This document shows, in pieces, positions 47,670-58,562 of a stretch of DNA of 64,000 nucleotides. A model generated the notes under the pieces. The model saw nothing but the letters and a program-made list of their open reading frames with translations. It did not search any database and was not told the origin of the DNA. Where the stretch lies: contig NC_061455.1 of NCBI RefSeq assembly GCF_022581195.2, positions 8,986,120-9,050,119 of the forward strand, given 5' to 3'. Positions within the stretch are counted from its first letter, which is position 1, and the number at the start of each line of letters is the position of its first letter. The DNA comes from Helicoverpa zea (Eukaryota > Arthropoda > Insecta > Lepidoptera > Noctuidae). A program made the translations under genes and the position numbers.

Positions 47670-49466
47670 ATGTATCATCAACTTAGCCGTGCTACTGGAA
47701 GGCTGGTTGCCTCAACCCACTTGCAAAGTCCGCTTTTCCCCGTGGTAAGTTTTTACTGAGATCTAATGGTTAGTTTTTATCTCAAGGTGTTCCCATGCTT
47801 ATGATGGTAATATTTCTGGTACATAGGCACCAATTGCTTTACAACGAGTGGAACCGCCAACCATCCTGTACAACACTACTCACATGTCGACTGTAGCAGA
47901 CGCTTGCCCAGCACCTGGCAAGACTAGGCTGATCCCCGGCACCAACACTCCCTACGCCCCAGTATCGGATAAGATTCGTCAACTACAGAAGCAGTTCCAG
48001 GTAAAAACAAAAAATATAAATTTTATTAACATCAGAGTTGATGAAAATACTGACTTATAGTAATTAATATCATTTGTTTTCTTATTACAATAAGTGGCTT
48101 TGACCAACCCTGCCTGGAAGACCACGTTGATTGTGAAGTATAATGTGTAGTTTAATCACTGTGGATCAATTAATAATGTTATGAGGATTGCTTAATTTGG
48201 TCACTTTGTGTTGCCCGCCTATCCTTTTTCCTGTTATGTGAAGAAAATAAAAAGTCTAATAAACCTCCAAACAATTTGCATATAAAGCCCAATACCCAGC
48301 TGCTTCCCTCTAGACAGGAAGCTACCATAGTTTCAGAGAAGACTACAGATTGTCAAAGAAGTAGAACAAAGACCGTTCTGTAACTTTATAGCTGGCCGCA
48401 TCAAAATTTTCTAATGGAGTTTATTTTAGAAACAGCTGATCCACTAAGCTTAGGTATAAAATTTGACAATATCCGATTTATTTTAAACAAATATGGGGCA
48501 TATATATACGCCATGCTAAATACGACATAGCAAAATTCAAAGTGAAGATTATGAAAACCGTCATTGTTCTATGACTATGACAAGATGATTATTTTTTTTC
48601 TTCACTCTTGTGGTAAAATTTAATAAATTCAAACTTTTTATGGTAATAGAAAGGTATGTAGGTGAAGAGCAGGATATTGTAATCCACTAATAATTATAAT
48701 TGCACAACTTCTAAACTGATTTCAATTTTTGTACACATATTATGGTGTGTATATTATAGCCTGAGATAGGACAGACTGAGATCTGGGATATACCACATGA
48801 GACCTCAGTGAACTGCCCGTTTAGATATCAATGTTGATATATAGGATAACTTTTTGAGCAGTGTGCAAATAAAAAGTGTGGTTCAGTAAGAGAACATATT
48901 ATTCACATTATGGGTAATAAAAAGTATAACTTTCTTATCTGCGGTAAAATCTTTCGAGCGAGGCCCATGTAGTTGGTGCACGTGTGGTAGTAGCCAACTC
49001 AGTTCCAAAACGTACCTTAAAAAATTACGTAGTATGACGTAATTGTCGTTACCTGTCACTTCACCGACCCACCGTATGACCATAAAATAAACATCTTTCT
49101 TTTCCAATTTTTTTTTTGTACTTAAACATCAAAGTAAACGTATAGATATGTATCAATGAGACTTGGTTTAACAATAAGTTGTCAAATTTGCACACTGGTT
49201 AAAAAATATTTCTGTATTTTGTTTGTCCAATAAAAACAAAAGAACACCCCTGAATTTGTCAGGGCTTTGTGTTGACTATCTCTAATCTACATTTTAAATT
49301 ATCATATGCCTTGTTTTCTGTGTTTTAGAAAGAAGATGACGTGCCCGTGTTCCTGAAGGGAGGCCCTCTCGATGGTATCCTGTACCGATTGACCATGGCT
49401 CTCTGCATTGTGGGCCTTGTTGGTGTTGGCCACACCATCTACACCCATGCTGTACCCAAGAAGTAA
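47670..49466 (+). CDS. COX7A: Cytochrome c oxidase subunit 7A / COX7A2L-like, mitochondrial
   Basis: Exons 47670-47744, 47827-48000 and 49329-49466, all phase 0, give 128 residues. The C-terminal 46 residues (KEDDVPVFLKGGPLDGILYR ...) are the conserved COX7A part: a matrix-side segment then one membrane helix (MALCIVGLVGVGHTIYTHAV) and a basic end (PKK). The N-terminal 80 residues hold a basic, Arg/Ser-containing start (MYHQLSRATGRLVAS) likely to target mitochondria, and a middle stretch EPPTILYNTTHMS that resembles the N-terminal extension of vertebrate COX7A2L (SCAF1). Ordinary COX7A precursors are shorter, so this may be a supercomplex-type paralogue or simply the insect form. AATAAA lies 8 nt after the stop. 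Confidence 0.88.
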
Positions 49467-49473
49467 ATACATG

Positions 49474-49479
49474 AATAAA
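49474..49479 (+). terminator. Poly(A) signal AATAAA of COX7A
   Basis: Eight bases downstream of the TAA stop. Confidence 0.65.
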
Positions 49480-50019
49480 TCAATTTCTAAATTATGTATT
49501 AGCTGCCTGTGTTAAGTGTGTCTCAGCACTGTGATTAGAAATATATACCATGTAAAACAGTCGATTTCTTATTTCATTTGTGTATCTACACATACCAGAT
49601 TTTACACCAGGTACCTACCTATAATCCATTTCAGTAAACAATCTTGATGACTTTATTTAAAAACTAAACTAAATTAAATGTAGCTAAAAATCATTGCAAT
49701 TTACTAGCAGTAAATAGGAAAGTCTTGCAAACGTCAATTTTAAGTAGCCCACTTGAATAAGTTGCGCTTAGAAACCCTCTCAATAACAAAATCGTATTCA
49801 CAAAGGCGAGATGAGGACGCCTTTTGCCTAGCAGTGGGACATGTAATTAAATATTCACCTACATAAAGTGCTAAGCGGCCTCAAATTTGACACGTAAGGT
49901 TTCTCAAATCAAGTTAAATCAATCCGTGTGCGTTGTTGGAGAGATATACTATCTATGGTTGAACAAGGCAAGGTTCATCGTATCTTTACTAGACAATAAA
50001 CAGGAAACATTTTTTTGTA

Positions 50020-50155
50020 TCCTAGTGGCTCCGAAACTACTGAACCGATTTGAAAAATTCTTTCATTGTTGGAAACCTACACACTTTCCGAGTCACATAG
50101 GCTATATTTTATTCCGGTACAGGTAGTTGTTCCCACGGGACGCGGGATGACCGCG
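50020..50155 (+). repeat. Dispersed retroelement-tail repeat
   Basis: ACTACTGAACCGATTTGAAA ... CATAGGCTATATTTTATTCC then CCCACGGGACGCGGG is a widespread arthropod repeat pattern. A related piece is at 58920-59035. The overlapping 79-residue ORF is therefore not a gene. Confidence 0.55.
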
Positions 50156-50470
50156 GGAAAACGGTTAGTTCATAAAGTCACAGCAAAAATAGCGGGCTTG
50201 TAATCAATATATCTACCTACAATTTGCCTGGTCGCGTAATGGGCTACTTATAATTGACGTTTGTTCGACGTAGGTACCTATGACATTGAAGTTTAGGAGC
50301 TGCTACAATATTTCAGTAGATCTTGTTCATTAAGTGGAATAAGTGGTCTTCTAGTACCAATTCGGGAGTAAAACACACTAACGCTCCCTCTACCGCTGTT
50401 AGACAACTTTCTAGGACAAAATAAAAGACAGGATTTAAATAACTCTATATTTGATATCTGTATAACGTAT

Positions 50471-51438
50471 TATAGTTCGGCCATTCAGAGAATGCGTTCC
50501 TGACACGTCGCGATTGAACTGACGACGTAACTTTGCAATGGCGTTGCAGTTACGATAAAAATATTTTTGCTGGTTGTTTACCGTTTTAACAATTGAGGAG
50601 CATTAAAACAACATTATTATATCAATAATCAATGAATGTTATAATTTTGTGCCAAACTGAGTGTCAAATAACTTGGTAAACAATATTTTTCTAAATCTAT
50701 ACTGCGCTATTACAAGGTTATGTCAGCGGTTTATATTTTGTAGTGCTGTGCTAAAAATAACAGGCAAGTATCGTAATCTGTTCTTATACAGTTATAATAT
50801 AAAATAATACGTTTTGATTTTCTTTTTAAGAATTGGAAAATAATGGACTATAAGACTTAATTATAACGTTTATGAAATATAAAAATAAAACTATGACCAA
50901 ACCGCATTTTTATACTTAGATTAAAAATGGTAACCCCAAATGGCGTTATGGGCCGCCATTTTGTGACGCTAAAACAGTCGTCCGTTGTCGTTTCGTGCGC
51001 ATAGACCACGTTTTTCAAGTGTTTTCGATCTGTTTTTATTTGATTACCCGGCTTTTGTTAGACCGAGATATCAGGATTGATTCTGTTATTGATAATAATA
51101 TAATTATACATGTAGGCGAAGATGATGATGAAGACACCACCTCCTCAAGCAAATCGGAGTCTGATTAATATTCTGTTCGCACATTCAATTCAATGTACTT
51201 GTAACAAAGAATAAATAAAACAATTTTATTATATGAATATTACCTTTTTTTGGTTTCCACTTAAATAACTAAAATATAAAACAAATGATTCCGCCAATTT
51301 AAAACGAAAATAATCTTAAAATAATGCGGCGGTTCATTTTGAAGGAACGGTAACGAACTCAGTGTTATGTTGTGCCCATCACTAGTCGTGACTAACTGAT
51401 AGGTGTCAGGAACGCATTCTCTGAACGGCCGAAGTATA
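50471..51438. mobile_element. TATAGTTCGG element, long form with transposase remnant
   Basis: Inverted ends TATAGTTCGGCCATTCAGAG / matching GTCAGGAACGCATTCTCTGA at the right, 968 bp. Near the right end a + frame ending at 51168 reads IIIHVGEDDDEDTTSSSKSE, then Ser-Asp and a stop. This resembles the acidic end of the DD82E transposase (FIINVGNDSSDSTESDDDD). It looks like an internally deleted element of a related family. Confidence 0.75.
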
Positions 51439-51439
51439 A

Positions 51440-54400
51440 CACTGGCCTTCCCCTATAATGCCAAAGTGCAAACCATATCTTGTGGATTCGTTTAGCGTAA
51501 CATTCAAAAAGCACTACTTTGCAACACCAACCTACGTTTAAAATAATGCCTTTATAGTTAAATAAGATCCTATAGCACATTATAATATCTAAATATATGA
51601 AGTTTGATCGATAATACGTAACACCATTGTAAACTCAGTACTTCCACGTATAGCTGAAATAGGAAAACAATCAGGTACCTACTACGCGATGTATCAAAAC
51701 TTTACACGTATAATAAAATATATTTAAAAATAGGTAAAAAAAACTAGCTAGGTAGTATAAAAACTAAAAAAGGGTTAAAAAATATTTTTGGAACTTTTAA
51801 CCATCAAATCAGATACATAAAATAATAAATATAGTACCTATCGCTTGACGTCCGATCTCCGTTATTTACCAGAGCATGAAATCATGAAATGTTACAACGT
51901 AAGAACAAGTCCAGGTAGCGTCGGCAAAATTATTTCAAAGCTTTCGGTTCTTAGCGCACTAAGAAAAAACAATTTCATAGTCTGGCCAATAAATGAGATC
52001 GTAGGACAGACCTATTGAGATTTCAGCATTCTATCCCGTGACACAAATGCGCAACACAGCCTTTAAGGATTAAGGACAAAAACAGATAAATTCCTTTCAT
52101 TTCCAAATATTACATAATACTCAAAATAAAACAAGTTATTGATATTAAATTTCTTAACGAGATACTGTAAATATCAACTAATAGCTACACAAAAATATTT
52201 TTAAAAAATATTCAGCACTTTTATACCTTAATTCGTGGATAAAATCTATCGAAACAAAGAAAATGATAATAATTTCATAGTAACTATTTATGTAAGTACA
52301 TTAATAATTAAAAATATTGCAAGTTTTATAAAAGCTTGTAAAAATGACTAAAGCATTTCGTGTAAATAAACTATTTTCTCAATAAAATAAACATATACAG
52401 AATATACCTATGTGAATTAGAACAACATGTAAACAGTTTCATTTGCATTGAACTTAACTTTCTCATAAACTAGCTTTAGCTGCAAGGTTAATCTGATCGT
52501 CAAAATTGACACATTGGATTAACTATGCGCTAAATATACACATCGTTATGTAAATAATAGAGCTGTAAAGTATTCTAGATTTGGTTTTACCAAAGGAAAT
52601 TAACAGAAACTGTTGCAATGTACTTTCCATGAAATATTAATATGTACTTGCGTATAAACTAAGTATCTAGTTTATATAAGATCGTGGACTCGCGACTTTA
52701 AGATTACAATTCGATGCGCGACTGTTTAATGTCTAAATACTCAATGGCTATGCGATTAACACGACCAATTACACTCGCCAATACCTACTTCAGTGTAATC
52801 AGGATTGAATATTATTGATCAATCGAACTAAGTAAAGCTGTCACTAAGACCTAAGAGAGTACCACATCTATAACACTTTTAAATACGAACAAGACGCCTA
52901 CAAGGCTACAATTTATACAAACGTGTAGGTAATAAAGTTAGAACCATAAGACGACATATACAATGTCATTATAAAGAGAACACTCGAATGAATTACGTAA
53001 GTAAATCTATACTGGCTAAGCAGACCATTCAGAACGAGGCAAGTAAATCCTATGCAAAAATGAACAGATATACATAGGTATAGGTATCTAGACGTGATGC
53101 GGAGTATCGTTTCTGTAATAGTAAGTAAGCCTAGGACCTAATGTCTCCAGAAGTTATGAAGATTTTCAACAATTTAATTTTCCACAAAGAAAATTTTTGG
53201 TAAAACTGCACAGTTGAAAAATTATCGTTTTTAAAAGACCTGATATAAGTGAGCCACTAACACTATACAACTTTACCTTTCAAATAAAAATCTGTGATTC
53301 CAAAATTTATAGAAAATAGGGAACAGTTTAAATCACACGGGTTTTTATGAACAACATCGGGTCGGCATTTAAAATCGATCGTTAGAAGAAGGCATGCGCT
53401 GCATAGTTGCAGGCAAAGAAGAGTTATGTTTGTTAAGTTTTTTTTTCAATTCTACTCCGCTCAGATATTTATACAAAGTAATTTTATAGTAATAATTATC
53501 GAGGATAGGCGCTCATGTAACGTAGGTCTTAGACCGATGCAATTAAACCGTAGGTGAGATCAAGATGACAAATAAATGAAGCGTTATTTATTATACTTAA
53601 TAACAACAGTAGCTGCAATGCCGTTGCTGAATAAATGTATCATTAACAGACAAGAACTTAACTGGGTCATTGTATTCTGATATTGGAATCACTCCAACTC
53701 TTTGAAAATAGTCGTATTTTTCGTATCGTTATCTTCATTGACTGATAGTAAGTAAATCTATAGATAGCCGTAGCTATTCAATAAACATAACATTTATGTA
53801 TAACAACATGCATAGTGAATTTATATTGTATGTATATATGTATATATTTAGACATAATCTCGTATAACACCAATATCGATTTAATTTTTATAGATATGCC
53901 TATGAGAAAAAAGTAACATCACACCTTACAAACACTGGAATATTCAACGCAATAAATGTAAGTAGAATATTTGTGTAGTTACTTGAACTCATCAGTATAA
54001 AATCAATACAAAAAAAGAAGTCATTTTGTAAATAATAGTTCTAATATTATTTTTATTTGTTTGCCATGCCGTTCTACTCTGTAAATAAGGTACTTATGGG
54101 CAAGGAGAGCAACGAAGATTTTGTACAGATAATACTTATTAGATAACGCACAGTCTTTAATCGTGCATAGACAAAGCGGAATTTAACTCCAAGCTATGTT
54201 TAAAAGTTAGCGAGACATAGATATTTAAATTCTTCTAAAATTAAAAAGCATTACGAAGCAATGCTCTGGAATGGATGAGGCGCCTTGGGCCTATGTAATG
54301 CAATTTTCAGTTATGTTTAATTTGTTAACAGCTTTTGTATCACAAAGTAAAGTTGAACATGTACAATAACAATAAAATTAGTAGTAATTCGTTCATAAAT

Positions 54401-54511
54401 ATTACTGATCTATGAGACTGGATCTATAAGTAATGAAAATAAGTAGAAAAAAATAAATTAAGGGTAACATAACTACACATTATTCCAACAATATGTTATG
54501 CACCTAGCTTA
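51440..54511. other. AT-rich region, likely partly synaptojanin 3' UTR
   Basis: No ORF, repeat or RNA gene recognised over 3 kb. A minus-strand AATAAA at 54052-54057 could end the synaptojanin transcript. Confidence 0.45.
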
Positions 54512-57500
54512 CTACACTGGTCGAGGTCTCGCTGGCAACGGTGGTGGTGCACCCTGTCTGGCAGGGACCGGAGGCGGAGGGCCGGCGGGAGGCGGCGTGC
54601 TGCTCTCCGGGGGCGGCGGCGGCGCACACGTGGGGGGCGGCACGCTGTCCGCGGGCGGGGACGCTACGGGCGGCTGGGCCACCGACTTGCCTGCGTCGGG
54701 CGGGAGCGGAGCGGGGCGCGGGGGCGGCGGCCGAGCCGGGCTTATTGCAGGCGCTCTGGATGGTACCAGGGGAGTCGGCGAAGGTGCTGGAGGTCTGCTA
54801 GGTTGCTGTCTGCGAGGCGTTGGAGGAGCTGATCTGAGCGGACGTTCCGGTTGAGCTTCTCCAGACAGAGGAACAGTATTGTTTGAACACAAACCTATTT
54901 CAGATCGGACAATGTCAATCCAATTAGGAGTTTTTAAAGTGATTTGAAGAGGGATTGAACAAGCAGATATTTGCCCTTTCTGTGCCGCTGCTAGGGCATT
55001 TTGTCCTTCTCGAAAAGTAATACTGAGAGAAGAATCGTCAATGAACCGAACTAACGTTACTTCACCAATGGTAGATAATTCCTGCAGCACAGCTGCTACA
55101 ACGTTATCGTCAAACGCTGAGTCTTCACTGTGGTATTCTTCAAAAGGTTGGACAATTATGCTAGCATCAGGGGGTCCAAGGTCCTTCACTACTTCGTAAA
55201 ACACTTCCATGCATTTTGTATAACTAACCTGCAGTACTTCGATTTCTAGAATTGCGATGACTGGGCGATGATCGCTTTGTTTCAGTTCTGCGCGACCATA
55301 ATGTAACAATTTGCCTGCTGCTAGTTCTGACGTGCTATCTGGATCAATTGTATATTTTCTGCTTCTCCACAACACGCGGTCGGTCCAGGCAGGGGCTCTA
55401 CATTTCTCACTCGTATCGTAATCATCACTGAATAAATCATACTTATATGTGGGGGGGAATGTTATTTCACCCTCAAAACAATTTTTGAACACCAAACCTT
55501 GTTCTTTCTGCTGTATCAATTGATCATGGTCTAAGATTCGTTGTAAATTATTTTGTGACACCAATAGACGTATTTCATCTTTATCGAGATCGACGCGGTA
55601 GTTAAAGTCTCCACACCAGAATACATAATCGTGAGAGTATAGAGAGCGGCCCATTGGGAAGGCGGTTTTTCTAGTTATTTCAGTATAATCGGCATTACGC
55701 TCTGTAACCTGAGATTGGCCTGCAGCAAAATGAGCACATACAAAACACAGAGATGTTCCATAGAGAACCATTCGAATGCCAACTGATCCTTTGTTTCCCG
55801 TGGTTCCCCCTAGACCAGTTTTGACGGAATCAAGAGCAACATCTCTTATGTGAGGTATTAGGTCTTTCCTGACAAATATGAAAAGGCAAACCCCAACAAG
55901 TTGATGACTCGAGAGCAATGTGTAGGGAGCATCTCTGCATAACACCTTTTCCAACTCTTCACTCCAAGCTTTTGCATTGTCAGTGCTGGCTGCCATGATA
56001 TTGCTAGCATTTAAGTCCACAATTTCTTCAAAGCCAATTGCAAATATATCAGATGGGTGTTCTTTTAAATTAACTGTGTTGACTAGGGCTGAGTTAGGAC
56101 AATCCAGTAACCAGTCTGCTAATGAAACATCTTTATAGGCAAGACTTCTAAAATGTTTTCCTCCATTTACATTGTATGTGCCAATAGTGATTCTAATAGT
56201 AGTTGGTTGTGTGAATTCACTTGATCTGCGGCACATTTCCCTAAGAACTGGTGTGGAAGTATGCAATAAGTTAGACGGTAGCAAAATACGCGAGCGATCA
56301 GCAAGTTCAGAGTTCAAAGTAGAGCCTAAGAGTAATATATCAATTGCCTCTTGTTTGGAATTATCTAGTAAATTATTTTGAATTGTTCGAGCAGCAGACC
56401 TTGCACCATCAATTAGTTTAGAGCCCCCTTGTATGGCACCAGTGCCAGCATATATTTTAGAAATTTCATTGCCATTATTGACCCACATTTGTTTAAATAC
56501 TTCTTCAAATCTGCTGACATTTTGTTTTTTGTCAATACATTGCAATAGCATCAACTGAATTGCCAACATTTCCAAACCTATGAATGTTTGTATAGAATTG
56601 GTTCTGTCCAAACAATCTAAACAATTTGTTCTTATGGCTCCTTTTTGGATGTTATATATATCTGACCCTTTGGCACTAAAAATGCTTATTTCATCATAAT
56701 GTTTTTCAATAATTTTCCTGAACTTTGCTAATGCATTTTCTATAGAAGAGGCTCTAACTTCTTGATGATAGTCAAAAATTATTTGAACTACATCATTATG
56801 TGCAGAGTCATTTAAATGTTTTTGAAATGCATTACTGAGAGTGGCTTCACCTTCACTGCCTCCAATCAAACTGGATCCCAACAAGTTAACTACAATCAAT
56901 GATCCGTAGTTACGTTTTAGCTGAGAGAAATGTCTATCACATGCACTGGTAGATGCATCATATCCTCTAGACATCTTCACTTTGTGTGACCCTACCTGTA
57001 TACCAGGTTGCTCCCAAAACAGTGGGACTGAGCCTCTTGTCTGTATGTAAGAGGCTACTGAATCATCAATGTATATAGCCTGCTCTGTTTCAACAAAATT
57101 AGCCACATTACCATCATCATTACAGCCTCGAACATTAAATCTAGTGCCAGCACGCTCACAGCTGAGTCGAGACACTAGTACTGCTCTTGCTTGTCTATGT
57201 CCAACATAAATAGTCCTTATTTCCACAGATCCACACATAGCTCGGGTTAACCACTCTTCACAATCAATTCCATATCTTATTAAATGTATAAACAAAGTCC
57301 TGTTCCAGAAAAATCTGTTGTCTGGACTTGCTCCTTTACTTTTTCTTTGAGCGCACAAAGTGAGATCAAACAGATTGGTTGACTTTCCTGAATTCCATGA
57401 AAAGTAGAAGGTCCCAGAGTTTATTAATTTCCTCACTTCAGACACTTTGTCTTCCCCTTGTGTATGATAGAACAAGGGTAAAAACTGCGTCTGGGTAATT

Positions 57501-57793
57501 TTGAAAACTTCGACGTCTCCTATCTTGCCGACGGAGCAGCAGCCCGTGACGAGGACCAGGTACAACATACAACTCTCGCCAGAATTTAACTGCAGTACCC
57601 CAAGAACACCGTAGGCGTCCGCTATTTTATGGTATTGTTTTCTCAGAGTATCTGTTTCTTGAGACGACAGAGATACTACAGCTTGAGACTCGAAGAGAAG
57701 TGCACAGTCTTTATTTCTATGTTGCAGTATTATACTGTATGGGTTCGGCGGAGCCGATTTCTCCAGAACTTTAAAACCTTTTGACATAGCCAT
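54512..57793 (-). CDS. Synj: Synaptojanin, uninterrupted 1093-residue ORF
   Basis: An inositol phosphatase with two catalytic domains that strips PI(4,5)P2 and PI4P from endocytic vesicles, aiding clathrin uncoating. The Sac1 domain (about residues 1-500) has the CX5RT motif in RTNCLDCLDRTN (about 385-396). The 5-phosphatase domain (about 535-865) has the motifs WCGDFNYR (about 725), PAWTDRVLW (about 800) and SDHRPV (about 842). An RRM-like segment follows (about 880-985), then a Pro-rich tail (about 1000-1093) with PxxP sites for SH3 partners, ending LPARPRPV. The start MAMSKGFKVLEK matches the family. The complete absence of introns is unusual, since fly and vertebrate genes have many. Both catalytic motifs are intact. 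FIG4 lies just upstream on the same strand. Confidence 0.97.
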   Translation of the reverse strand: MAMSKGFKVLEKSAPPNPYSIILQHRNKDCALLFESQAVVSLSSQETDTLRKQYHKIADAYGVLGVLQLNSGESCMLYLVLVTGCCSVGKIGDVEVFKITQTQFLPLFYHTQGEDKVSEVRKLINSGTFYFSWNSGKSTNLFDLTLCAQRKSKGASPDNRFFWNRTLFIHLIRYGIDCEEWLTRAMCGSVEIRTIYVGHRQARAVLVSRLSCERAGTRFNVRGCNDDGNVANFVETEQAIYIDDSVASYIQTRGSVPLFWEQPGIQVGSHKVKMSRGYDASTSACDRHFSQLKRNYGSLIVVNLLGSSLIGGSEGEATLSNAFQKHLNDSAHNDVVQIIFDYHQEVRASSIENALAKFRKIIEKHYDEISIFSAKGSDIYNIQKGAIRTNCLDCLDRTNSIQTFIGLEMLAIQLMLLQCIDKKQNVSRFEEVFKQMWVNNGNEISKIYAGTGAIQGGSKLIDGARSAARTIQNNLLDNSKQEAIDILLLGSTLNSELADRSRILLPSNLLHTSTPVLREMCRRSSEFTQPTTIRITIGTYNVNGGKHFRSLAYKDVSLADWLLDCPNSALVNTVNLKEHPSDIFAIGFEEIVDLNASNIMAASTDNAKAWSEELEKVLCRDAPYTLLSSHQLVGVCLFIFVRKDLIPHIRDVALDSVKTGLGGTTGNKGSVGIRMVLYGTSLCFVCAHFAAGQSQVTERNADYTEITRKTAFPMGRSLYSHDYVFWCGDFNYRVDLDKDEIRLLVSQNNLQRILDHDQLIQQKEQGLVFKNCFEGEITFPPTYKYDLFSDDYDTSEKCRAPAWTDRVLWRSRKYTIDPDSTSELAAGKLLHYGRAELKQSDHRPVIAILEIEVLQVSYTKCMEVFYEVVKDLGPPDASIIVQPFEEYHSEDSAFDDNVVAAVLQELSTIGEVTLVRFIDDSSLSITFREGQNALAAAQKGQISACSIPLQITLKTPNWIDIVRSEIGLCSNNTVPLSGEAQPERPLRSAPPTPRRQQPSRPPAPSPTPLVPSRAPAISPARPPPPRPAPLPPDAGKSVAQPPVASPPADSVPPPTCAPPPPPESSTPPPAGPPPPVPARQGAPPPLPARPRPV

Positions 57794-58562
57794 GATTATA
57801 AGAGACCCTCAGTCACTTACGTGATAATAACAGCCATCCGCCCCCTTATTTCGAATACAATTTTGCACAACAATCAACCAAGCAAAATCCAATGAGAAAA
57901 ATTCTAAGCAAATCGGAATCACAAATGTCAAATCTAATACGTCAAAATTGTCAAACGGGGAAATAACATCGATCAGATTGCCAACTTTACAGTATAAGGT
58001 CAAAGGTCACGAAGGTTCATTTGTAACCATAAACTACGCTTTAAAGTAGTTTTCTATTGGAAAGATTTACATGACATACAATTTTAAACAAATCAATATC
58101 TGTCTAGACTTTTCTCAATTTTCACCTTGAGGTAAATGCTTCCACTGTTAGCGGGAAATTTAAATTTATATATTTTAAACCCAGGTTAACTTAAGATTTT
58201 AGCCGTGATAACATAATTCAATGTTATTTTTGTTCTCTTTGTTTACAGCCGAAAGTTTTCACAATACAAATGTAATCCGAAATACTAATCATTTTTTGCA
58301 TAAAAAATATAACGGGAGTAATAAGTTTTTTTCGGAGTTATACAGATACATAATCCCACTAACAGTTGAAGCATTCACTTGTGGTGCTCAGATAAAGGCT
58401 TCCATCAGGATAAACCGATAGAACGTTTTGGGAATGGGTTCCAATGAGCCCATATATTGGATTGTGAATTAACCCATTTTGTCAATTATAAATATTTTTT
58501 ATTAATTTATTGTAACTCGTGCATATATCGATATAATACATACATCCAATAAATAAATTTCA
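57794..58562. other. Space between FIG4 and synaptojanin
   Basis: 770 bp holding the FIG4 3' UTR and the presumed synaptojanin promoter and 5' UTR. No promoter motif was recognised. Confidence 0.5.
58506..58511 (-). terminator. Poly(A) signal of FIG4
   Basis: AATAAA on the minus strand, about 52 nt after the FIG4 stop. Confidence 0.6.

Noticed and set aside
49887..50126. 79-residue ORF after COX7A
   Set aside because: It overlaps a dispersed retroelement-tail repeat also found in a FIG4 intron.
54498..54854. 118-residue Gly-rich ORF on the + strand
   Set aside because: It is the antisense reading of the Pro-rich tail of synaptojanin; the composition follows from the GC-rich proline codons.
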